This document shows, piece after piece, positions 6,111-11,873 of a stretch of 11,873 nucleotides of DNA. Both the position numbers and the translations under genes were made by a program. The first letter of the stretch is position 1. Every line of letters begins with the position of its first letter. The stretch comes from a gamma proteobacterium symbiont of Lucinoma myriamae (lineage in GTDB: Bacteria; Pseudomonadota; Gammaproteobacteria; GRL18): the NCBI GenBank assembly GCA_025655635.1, contig JAHXIM010000476.1, positions 1 to 11,873 on the forward strand, given 5' to 3'. The notes under the pieces are model-generated. The model was not told where the DNA came from, made no database searches, and saw only the letters and a list, made by a program, of their open reading frames with translations.

Positions 6111-8459
6111 TTAGCGAGGAGGGAGCTCTTCGATTTTGAATTCATCAACCAGACCTTGTAAGTTATCAGATAGTTCAGACAGTACTTCACTGGAGGTTTT
6201 TATTTCCAGTGAAGAGGCGCTGGTTTTCTGGCTTTCGGCTATAATTATTTCAATATTATGGTTAATCTCTGTGGAAAGATCTGCCTGTTCAGCTACTGCT
6301 TCTTTTATGAGTTGATTTTTCTTATCAATAGATTCAATTGAATGAGTGACAGTGTTTAACACCTCTCCGGCATCTTTTGCCTGCTTGACACTACTCAAGA
6401 TATGAGTTTTACTGGCATCCATTACCTTTACGGCATCTTTACTGACCAATTGTAAACGTTCTATGAGGGATTGAATTTCAGTGGTGGCATCCTGTGTGCG
6501 ACTTGCAAGTTGTCTTACTTCATCAGCTACCACTGCAAATCCACGACCAGATTCACCCGCTCGTGCGGCCTCAATAGCTGCATTTAAGGCGAGTAAGTTG
6601 GTTTGCTCTGCAATACTTTTAATCACATTCACGACTGAACCAATATTATCACTATCGGACTCTAATTGATGAATCACTACTGCAGATTGTTCAATTTGAC
6701 TGGCAACCTGATTAATGGCTTTAATGGTTGAGAGAACACTTTGCTGACCTTTTTGTGAATCACCTCTTGTCTGGTGAGTTGCCTTAGATGCAAACTCGGT
6801 ATGTTCTGTAACCACTCTGGATTTATCCATCATTTGATTAATAGAACTGGCTATTTGGCTGGTTTGTTCATTTTGTCTATTGATGGTGCTATTTGTTTCA
6901 TTAGAGTGCTCTTTAAGAATATTGGTGGCATTAGTGAAATAATGAACAGTATGTGAAACTTCTTGCAGGCTGTTGTGAAATTTTAATAACATATTGTCAA
7001 ATGCATTGGCTGCGCTGCCAATTTCATCATTGTGATTCATATTAATGCGTTTGGTCAAATCAGAGGTTTGTTCAATTTCTTTTATTACGTTACTCAGGTG
7101 AATAATAGGCCTGGTGATCATTCTGGAAAAGAGTAGGCCTGCAATTACAGACAGAGTGAGCATAATTAAAAATACTGATAAAGCGGAGGTTGCAATGGTT
7201 TTTTTCAATGCCTCAACAGGGGAAAAAGCTTCAGCTACACTAATTTCGCTAATAATAGCCCAGTTTAGATTAGCAATTTTTATACTGGAATAGGCTGATA
7301 AAACAGGAATTGACAGCGAGTTTGAATATTGTGAGAATCCAGCTTTTCCAGAAAAGGCATTTTGTGTACCCGGTGTTTTAATGGATTGTATTAATACATT
7401 GGTTTTTTTAGATTTAATATTATCAATATCTTTTTGATTCATGCCGGTTTGTTTGATGAGTGAAAAGTAGTTTTCTGAGTTTTCAACCAATCTTCGATCA
7501 ATACTACGCGCCAATAGATCTGAGCCAACCAGATAACTTTCTCCAGTATCACCCATGCCGACTTGCGGCCACTTTTTATTGCTGGTCATAATTTGGTTGA
7601 TCACTTTAGTATTGAGTTGAAAAATCAAAATGCCGGTTTTCTCTTCATCATCAAAAATAGGTGATGCAATAAATGCAGAGGCTTGATTGAGTGATGGCAG
7701 ATAAGGTGAAAAATCTGTTAAAGAGACAAAATCTGCTTTTGTCGCTTGATTTGCTTTGTTAAACACTTTACCTAATTCAGATTGTGCAAGAGGCCCATCA
7801 ATTAGAGATGAGGCAAAATCAATTTTTTTACTAACGGAATAAATGATATTACCCGTTTCAGGATCGACAAAGTAAATATCACTAAAAAGAAAACGGTTTT
7901 TGAATTCTTTGAATTTATTATGATAGAGACTATGAATTTGAGCATAAAGTGTATCATCATCGGGATTAAGCAATTGATCCTTTGCCATCAATGGCGCTTT
8001 ATTAGTGACTAAATATTGTGTTTGTAAACTAATGGCCTGCTCACTGAGTTTATTAACATAATTGTTCAAAGCAGGAGGTTTTTCAGAATTTAACTTAGAG
8101 AAGCCCTTATTAAAATCCTGTTGACAGAATTTTTGCAAAGTGATTTTGTAGTCACTAACAGGTGTTTCATCGATAAATTCATCATTAAAGTTAGTAAATG
8201 CATCTTTAAAAGATAAACTGGCATCAATAAACATTTGATCTTTAGAAAAAGTAATGAGTTGATCGGTGGTTATTTTAAAATAATTTTCAATCTGGGCTTT
8301 TTTATCATCACGCAGGGCAATGAGACGATTTTGTATTTGTTCCTGAAGCGCCTTTTCACCCTTGTCGATAGACTGCCAACCGATAACCATGCTGACAACA
8401 AGTAGCGGAATAATGCTCAGCAGGCCAGACCCCAGTAACACTTTCGTTTTTATATTCAT
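6111..8459 (-). CDS. Methyl-accepting chemotaxis protein with extracytoplasmic Cache-type sensor domain
   Basis: This is a 782-residue transducer in the inner membrane that would pass ligand signals to CheA/CheW. TM1 spans about residues 8-28. A large periplasmic domain (about 29-420) follows, with double-Cache features: YFVDPETGNIIYSV at 196-209, GDTGESYLVGSDLLARS at 303-319, and NWAIISEIS before the membrane. TM2 is about 421-446 and HAMP about 447-500. The cytoplasmic coiled-coil signalling domain includes the highly conserved tip IAEQTNLLALNAAIEAARAG (616-635) and GRGFAVVADEVRQLA. There is no C-terminal CheR-binding pentapeptide; the protein ends EELPPR. The ligand cannot be predicted, although Cache domains often bind small organic molecules. 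A weak GGA lies nine bases before the ATG. The gene is monocistronic: no che or flagellar genes adjoin it, and I see no sigma-28 promoter. Confidence 0.96.
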   Translation of the reverse strand: MNIKTKVLLGSGLLSIIPLLVVSMVIGWQSIDKGEKALQEQIQNRLIALRDDKKAQIENYFKITTDQLITFSKDQMFIDASLSFKDAFTNFNDEFIDETPVSDYKITLQKFCQQDFNKGFSKLNSEKPPALNNYVNKLSEQAISLQTQYLVTNKAPLMAKDQLLNPDDDTLYAQIHSLYHNKFKEFKNRFLFSDIYFVDPETGNIIYSVSKKIDFASSLIDGPLAQSELGKVFNKANQATKADFVSLTDFSPYLPSLNQASAFIASPIFDDEEKTGILIFQLNTKVINQIMTSNKKWPQVGMGDTGESYLVGSDLLARSIDRRLVENSENYFSLIKQTGMNQKDIDNIKSKKTNVLIQSIKTPGTQNAFSGKAGFSQYSNSLSIPVLSAYSSIKIANLNWAIISEISVAEAFSPVEALKKTIATSALSVFLIMLTLSVIAGLLFSRMITRPIIHLSNVIKEIEQTSDLTKRINMNHNDEIGSAANAFDNMLLKFHNSLQEVSHTVHYFTNATNILKEHSNETNSTINRQNEQTSQIASSINQMMDKSRVVTEHTEFASKATHQTRGDSQKGQQSVLSTIKAINQVASQIEQSAVVIHQLESDSDNIGSVVNVIKSIAEQTNLLALNAAIEAARAGESGRGFAVVADEVRQLASRTQDATTEIQSLIERLQLVSKDAVKVMDASKTHILSSVKQAKDAGEVLNTVTHSIESIDKKNQLIKEAVAEQADLSTEINHNIEIIIAESQKTSASSLEIKTSSEVLSELSDNLQGLVDEFKIEELPPR

Positions 8460-8494
8460 AGACTAATATCCAGAGCAGATTTAATATATTTTAC

Positions 8495-8613
8495 GATTTA
8501 TATCTAAGTTGAAAACTACAGGTTTTATTTTTGATAAAGATAACAGAATAATATCTGATTTATATATCGACAATAAGGAGAGAACCTTTAATTAATAAAA
8601 GGCTGATTTATAT
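8495..8613. repeat. Three copies of GATTTATATC-like sequence between bpt and the chemotaxis gene
   Basis: GATTTATATC occurs at 8495-8504 and 8604-8613, with GATTTATATATC at 8557-8568, all in the same orientation. The last copy overlaps the bpt stop codon. The region is very AT-rich, so chance is a fair explanation. It is recorded because it fills most of the gap upstream of the chemotaxis gene. Confidence 0.25.
8585..8602 (-). terminator. Possible weak terminator after bpt
   Basis: The inverted repeat CCTTT/AAAGG (plus-strand span 8585-8602) has an AT-rich centre that can pair further (ATTAAT). On the minus strand the tail is TTCTCTCC, a weak U tract. It begins about 10 bases after the bpt stop codon, which is a plausible place for a terminator. 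Confidence 0.33.
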
Positions 8614-9362
8614 CAATAAGATGACTGGCCTGGCGGGATGTTATGCCAAAGATGGTTGTAAAAATATTCCAGAGGCTGGTATTTGTCTTTATAATTCATT
8701 TTGTTGCAGTTTTTTATCCAATACCCAAGATAGAGCCACTGTAAGCCGCGGCGCCGTGCTTCTTCTGCTTGCCATATAATAGAGAAGACGCCCAAACTAC
8801 GTTTTTTGTATTCGAGTGAAGAATCAAAAAATGTATATACTGCGGAAAGACCATCCGTTACGTTATCGGTTGCTGCAATACCAATTAACTTATCATTTTC
8901 CTGAAATTCAAAAAAAGTGGTATTACTCCATTTTGAGGTCAGAAAATCCAGATATTTTTCATTATCAGGCTCATCCATCCCACCTCCCGGATGTCTTGAT
9001 TTGACATAGTCAGCATACATTTGATACTGCGCTTCGTTATATTCAGGTTTTTGAGCTTTTACAATCACATGTTTATTTTTGTTCTTGCAACGCTTTTGGG
9101 AACGGCTTAAAACGAATTTTTGGACATCCAGACGAACGGGGATACAGTCATGGCATTTTTTACAATAGGGGGTGTAGACATAATCGCCGCTGCGACGAAA
9201 ACCTTGCTGGATCAATTCTGAATAGGTATCAGCACTCATTTCTTTGTCTGGATCAACAAATAAACTATTGGCCTGACGAGCGGGTAGATAACTGCAATCG
9301 TGTTCAGCAGAGAGATACAGGTTTATTGGTTTTTGTAGAAATTTGTTTTCCATATTAGCCAT
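8613..9362 (-). CDS. bpt: Aspartate/glutamate leucyltransferase (ATE family, Bpt)
   Basis: Bpt moves leucine from Leu-tRNA to proteins with N-terminal Asp or Glu, creating a destabilising residue for the N-degron pathway (EC 2.3.2.29). The 249 residues fit the bacterial family. The ATE N-terminal domain shows the cysteine set C23 (CSYLP), C67, C70 and C73 (YCKKCHDCIPVR). The C-terminal GNAT-like domain shows SRHPGGGM (122-129) and LYLGYWI (210-216). The first ATG, with GGA eight bases upstream, is preferred over the ATG at codon 4, which has no ribosome-binding site. It follows aat on the same strand after 79 bases, so the two probably share a transcript, modulated by the hairpin between them. 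A eukaryote-type arginyl transferase is unlikely given the length and the partner gene. Confidence 0.95.
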   Translation of the reverse strand: MANMENKFLQKPINLYLSAEHDCSYLPARQANSLFVDPDKEMSADTYSELIQQGFRRSGDYVYTPYCKKCHDCIPVRLDVQKFVLSRSQKRCKNKNKHVIVKAQKPEYNEAQYQMYADYVKSRHPGGGMDEPDNEKYLDFLTSKWSNTTFFEFQENDKLIGIAATDNVTDGLSAVYTFFDSSLEYKKRSLGVFSIIWQAEEARRRGLQWLYLGYWIKNCNKMNYKDKYQPLEYFYNHLWHNIPPGQSSY

Positions 9363-9373
9363 TTAGTTTATCC

Positions 9374-9415
9374 AAAAATATTGTCTATGTAATTTATATA
9401 CACTTTCAGACAATA
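9374..9415 (-). terminator. Large hairpin with T tract between aat and bpt
   Basis: A perfect 8-base inverted repeat, TATTGTCT (9379-9386) and AGACAATA (9408-9415), encloses 21 bases that contain a second small stem, TGTA/TACA. On the minus, transcribed strand the hairpin is followed directly by TTTTT. The stem is AT-rich, so termination would be partial. Its position inside the probable aat-bpt operon suggests attenuation or transcript processing. Confidence 0.5.
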
Positions 9416-9441
9416 AACCACCCATGTTTATTACTGAAAAA

Positions 9442-10161
9442 CTATGACTGAAATAGAGTATTCTTTTGATTATTATTAGTATCTAAAAATGACTGGGTAT
9501 GTTGTGCGATCAGTTTAAGAAATTGATTTCTTGGGATCTCTTCAGCCCCCAGGCTCAATAGATGAGCGGTTGTTACCTGACAATCAATCAAAGCATAGTT
9601 GCTTTTTGTTAATACGTCCAGTAAATGAACAAAGGCTACTTTTGAGGCATTATTTTTCAGAGAAAACATCGACTCACCAAAAAAGACCTTCCCCAAAGCA
9701 ATTCCATACAATCCTCCGACTAATTGACCGTTTTGCCAGCACTCAGCACTATGAGCAATACCCAGCTTGTGTAAGTTAATATAGGCCTGCTGCATGTCAT
9801 TATCGATCCAGGTACCATCCTGAGCTTTGCGTGGTGTTTGTGAGCAGGCATGTATAACTTGTTCAAATGCCTGGTCAATTGTGGTAGTGAAGATTTTTTT
9901 TCGGATAATTTTTTTCAGGCTTTTAGAAACATGCAGTTTTTCAGGAAATAAGACGGCGCGTGGATCGGGGCTCCACCATAAAATAGGCTGCCCGGGGCTA
10001 TACCAGGGAAAAATACCATTGAGATAGGCTATAACAATACGTTCAGGAGACAGATCGCCGCCAATGGCCAACAAACCATCAGGATCGGTTAATAGATTGT
10101 CCGGATGAGGGAAATTATAATTGTTATCTTCTGGTTTAAGCCATATGGGGTATTGGGTCAT
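9442..10161 (-). CDS. aat: Leucyl/phenylalanyl-tRNA--protein transferase
   Basis: Aat transfers leucine or phenylalanine from tRNA to N-terminal Lys or Arg of proteins, marking them for ClpS/ClpAP degradation (EC 2.3.2.6). The length of 239 residues is typical. Motifs in order are FPHP (17-20), GLLAIGGDLSPE (29-40), GIFPWYS (49-55), WWSPDPRAV (62-70), GTWI (116-119), the AHSAE region (136-140), GGLYGIALGKVFFGESMFS (149-167), LIDCQ (191-195) and HLLSLGA (200-206). Together these cover the conserved aminoacyl-tRNA binding fold. The start fits the family, but no Shine-Dalgarno sequence is visible (CAACAACTCACTTTT precedes the ATG), so translation may be inefficient. It is the first gene of a leftward pair with bpt and is divergent from the ABC transporter genes. 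clpS, clpA and infA, frequent neighbours elsewhere, are not in the window. Confidence 0.98.
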   Translation of the reverse strand: MTQYPIWLKPEDNNYNFPHPDNLLTDPDGLLAIGGDLSPERIVIAYLNGIFPWYSPGQPILWWSPDPRAVLFPEKLHVSKSLKKIIRKKIFTTTIDQAFEQVIHACSQTPRKAQDGTWIDNDMQQAYINLHKLGIAHSAECWQNGQLVGGLYGIALGKVFFGESMFSLKNNASKVAFVHLLDVLTKSNYALIDCQVTTAHLLSLGAEEIPRNQFLKLIAQHTQSFLDTNNNQKNTLFQS

Positions 10162-10173
10162 AAAAGTGAGTTG

Positions 10174-10202
10174 TTGTTAATTTTTCTTTGTGTGACTATT
10201 AA
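10174..10202 (+). promoter_or_regulatory. Candidate promoter for the ABC transporter operon
   Basis: TTGTTA (10174-10179) and TATTAA (10197-10202) are 17 bases apart, each a fair match to the sigma-70 hexamers. Initiation near 10209 would leave an 80-base leader. It lies in the 128-base gap shared with the divergent aat gene. I see no convincing aat promoter there and no clear metal-regulator box. Confidence 0.3.
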
Positions 10203-10289
10203 TATAGCATAGAGACGAGTGATGTTTTAAAATCAATCGACTGTTCCCACTAATGGAATCATCTTTTGTTGACCTTCTTTTGAGTAGAT

Positions 10290-10919
10290 ATGTCTGATTT
10301 TACAATAAAAAACCTTAATTTATCACCAGTTTCAGCTGATTTCAGCCATGTATTCAATTTTTGCGTGCCGGCAGGAAGTTGTATGGGAATGACTGGCCCG
10401 TCAGGGATTGGTAAATCAATTCTATTAAAGGCTTTAGCCGATATTTTGCCCCATCAGGGTGAGATATTTCTTGGTGAAATTGAATCACAAATGATCCCTG
10501 CACCTCAATGGCGTCGTAAAGTTGCTCTGTTGCCGGCAGAAAGTCAATGGTGGTGCGATACAGTGGGTGAACATTTTAAAATATTTGATGAAACATTATT
10601 TGGCCAACTTGGTTTTGAACAAAAGGTTATGGGTTGGCAAATCAGTCATCTGTCCAGTGGAGAAAAGCAAAGACTGGCATGCATTCGCTTATTAATAAAT
10701 CAACCGGAAGCCTTATTACTGGATGAACCAACGGCTAATCTGGATAAAGATAACCAGGCTAATTTAGAATCACTTATTTCTGACTATCAAAAAAAATATC
10801 AAATACCCGTTATTTGGATCAGCCATGATAAAGCACAACTAGAGAGAGTTTGTCAGCAGCTATTAGTTCTAAATAAAGAGAATTATAAGCTTAGGCCGTT
10901 AACTGGAGCGCAATTATGA
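10290..10919 (+). CDS. fetA: ABC transporter ATP-binding protein, FetA-like
   Basis: This 209-residue cytoplasmic ATPase drives the permease encoded directly downstream. It has Walker A GPSGIGKS (36-43), the signature LSSGEKQR (121-128), Walker B ALLLDEPTANLD (141-152) and an H-loop H179 in WISHD. The short length is normal for FetA/YbbL proteins. The usual Q-loop glutamine is not in its normal place; the segment reads LLPAESQWWCDTV, with a glutamine three residues later. I recall PAES-WW as a feature of a subgroup paired with UPF0014 permeases, so this may be lineage-typical. A weak GAG precedes the ATG by five bases. The stop codon overlaps the next start in ATGA, so the two are translationally coupled. 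E. coli FetAB is implicated in iron export; the substrate here is inferred. Confidence 0.85.
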   Translation: MSDFTIKNLNLSPVSADFSHVFNFCVPAGSCMGMTGPSGIGKSILLKALADILPHQGEIFLGEIESQMIPAPQWRRKVALLPAESQWWCDTVGEHFKIFDETLFGQLGFEQKVMGWQISHLSSGEKQRLACIRLLINQPEALLLDEPTANLDKDNQANLESLISDYQKKYQIPVIWISHDKAQLERVCQQLLVLNKENYKLRPLTGAQL

Positions 10920-11707
10920 TACACCTTACTCCCTGGGATTTAGTCATTGCTTCAAGCATGATCATTCTTCTGGCTATTACCAGTCTATTGCTGCAACTGA
11001 ATATTGCCAGACAACTGACCATTGCAGCCATCCGAAATGTGATTCAATTGCTGCTCATCGGTTATATCCTTAAACTGATATTTAACACCAGCAACCTTTT
11101 TTTATTGGCAAGTATTGCAACCATAATGCTTTTGGTCGCAGGCTATGAAATTAATGCCAGACAAAAATATCCGTTAAAACGCTGGGTGGGTTTTAAAATA
11201 GGTACCAGCGCCTTATTTCTCTCTTCATTTTCAATGGTGTTGCTCACTTTGATGGTGATTGTTGCACCAACTCCCTGGTATTCGCCCCAATATGCCATTC
11301 CATTATTAGGTATGTTGCTGGGCAATACCATGAATGGTATTTCATTAGGTATGGATAAACTCAATCAGAGTGTCTACCAGCAAAGAGCGATCATAGAACA
11401 ACGCTTAATGCTGGGGCAGACTTATCAGGAAGCGATTAAAGAAATTCGTACCGAAAGTATTCGAACCGGTATGATACCTATTATTAATTCGATGGCAATT
11501 GCCGGATTAGTCAGTTTGCCGGGTATGATGACGGGACAAATCCTGTCAGGAACACCACCGGTTGAAGCTGTAAAATATCAGATTCTTATCTTTTTTCTTA
11601 TCGCTTCAGGGACTGGGTTTGGCATTATGCTGGCAGTTTGGATGATTGCCAAACGTATGTTTGATGAGCGTCAACGCCTTGATTTGGCTATATTAAAGAT
11701 TAAATGA
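10916..11707 (+). CDS. fetB: UPF0014-family membrane permease, FetB-like
   Basis: This 263-residue inner-membrane protein has about seven hydrophobic segments (near residues 8-27, 35-57, 61-78, 92-116, 127-143, 185-208 and 222-246). Family-typical stretches include RNVIQLLLIGYILKLIF (40-56), PLLGMLLGNTMNGISLG in the middle, and LPGMMTGQILSGTPPVEAVKYQ near the C-terminus. These mark UPF0014, whose E. coli member FetB acts with FetA in iron efflux and oxidative-stress tolerance. The start is well supported: GGAG lies at 10905-10908, inside the end of the ATPase gene, seven bases before the ATG. The ATG overlaps that gene's stop. The cytoplasmic loop QTYQEAIKEIRTESIRTGM probably contacts the ATPase, as coupling helices do. 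No periplasmic binding protein is nearby, which fits an exporter. Confidence 0.92.
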   Translation: MIHLTPWDLVIASSMIILLAITSLLLQLNIARQLTIAAIRNVIQLLLIGYILKLIFNTSNLFLLASIATIMLLVAGYEINARQKYPLKRWVGFKIGTSALFLSSFSMVLLTLMVIVAPTPWYSPQYAIPLLGMLLGNTMNGISLGMDKLNQSVYQQRAIIEQRLMLGQTYQEAIKEIRTESIRTGMIPIINSMAIAGLVSLPGMMTGQILSGTPPVEAVKYQILIFFLIASGTGFGIMLAVWMIAKRMFDERQRLDLAILKIK

Positions 11708-11765
11708 TAAAACTTTCAGTTTATACATTGCAAAGTGTCATTGACTTTCCTATCCTTGAAATAGA

Positions 11766-11781
11766 CTTATTCAATAATAAG
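11766..11781. other. Small AT-rich inverted repeat downstream of the transporter operon
   Basis: CTTATT (11766-11771) pairs with AATAAG (11776-11781) around the loop CAAT. A second, weaker one, AAACT/AGTTT, lies just after the fetB-like stop codon. Neither is followed by a T tract, so neither is a convincing terminator. The rest of 11708-11807 holds nothing I can identify. Confidence 0.25.
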
Positions 11782-11807
11782 CGTATCAATGCCATTAACT
11801 TAAGGAT

Positions 11808-11873
11808 TCAACCCACTCTTTTGTAAGCCATATTGTACTTGGGTCTATTCCAGCGATTTCGTTTGTCTACTCT
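11808..11873 (-). CDS. Possible C-terminal end of a gene entering from the right edge
   Basis: On the minus strand a frame is open from the window edge for 21 codons and stops at TGA (complement of 11808-11810). The peptide is very basic (RVDKRNRWNRPKYN, then MAYKRVG). Arg/Lys/Tyr-rich tails of this kind are common at the end of IS4-like transposases, so an insertion sequence or remnant may begin here. With 21 residues and no domain this is only a suggestion, and chance is a real possibility. Confidence 0.25.
   Translation of the reverse strand, partial: RVDKRNRWNRPKYNMAYKRVG

Noticed and set aside
8480..8560. Sigma-28 (flagellar) promoter for the chemotaxis gene, starting from a TAAA at the right strand.
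   Set aside because: The expected GCCGATAA element is absent at 15 bases; the sequence there reads CTTAGATA.

Overview
The window is an AT-rich chromosomal segment from a gammaproteobacterium, with GC content in the high 30s percent by eye. The call rests on three things: a tRNA-Glu nearly identical to the enterobacterial one, the pairing of the two bacterial N-degron transferases aat and bpt, and a DUF3391/HD-GYP protein of the type common in aquatic, motile Gammaproteobacteria. I cannot name a genus. Gene content is mostly core housekeeping and environmental sensing. No complete mobile element, CRISPR array or toxin system is visible.

Layout from left to right. (1) At 227-928 (+) there is an unrecognised soluble, helical, TPR-like protein. 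A terminator-like hairpin lies in its leader, and a strong bidirectional terminator separates it from the convergent gene at 1022-2545 (-). (2) That convergent gene is the most unusual one here. It joins an N-terminal excisionase/MerR-type helix-turn-helix and a coiled coil to a [2Fe-2S] ferredoxin domain and a ferredoxin-reductase-like C-terminus whose flavin and nucleotide motifs look eroded. (3) At 2671-3871 (-) there is a c-di-GMP phosphodiesterase-type HD-GYP gene. It is broken into two overlapping frames exactly at a 4-base tandem duplication. (4) Upstream of it on the same strand is tRNA-Glu(UUC), with a near-consensus sigma-70 promoter. (5) pgi, for glucose-6-phosphate isomerase, runs rightward at 4322-5992. 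(6) A large methyl-accepting chemotaxis protein with an extracytoplasmic Cache-type sensor lies at 6111-8459 (-). (7) aat and bpt (9442-10161 and 8613-9362, both -) form a leftward gene pair for N-terminal leucine/phenylalanine tagging, with a large hairpin between them. (8) Divergent from aat are an ABC ATPase and a UPF0014-type permease (10290-11707, +), translationally coupled by an ATGA overlap and resembling FetA/FetB. (9) The last about 165 bases hold no complete gene. A short reading frame entering from the right edge on the minus strand has a basic tail that could be the end of a transposase.

How they work together: the MCP and the HD-GYP protein both belong to motility/second-messenger control. 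Aat and Bpt feed the N-degron (ClpS/ClpAP) pathway, whose other members are not in this window. The FetAB-like transporter is a metal-homeostasis candidate. The HTH/2Fe-2S fusion is a candidate redox- or iron-responsive regulator. The two findings most worth checking are that fusion and the duplication that splits the HD-GYP gene.
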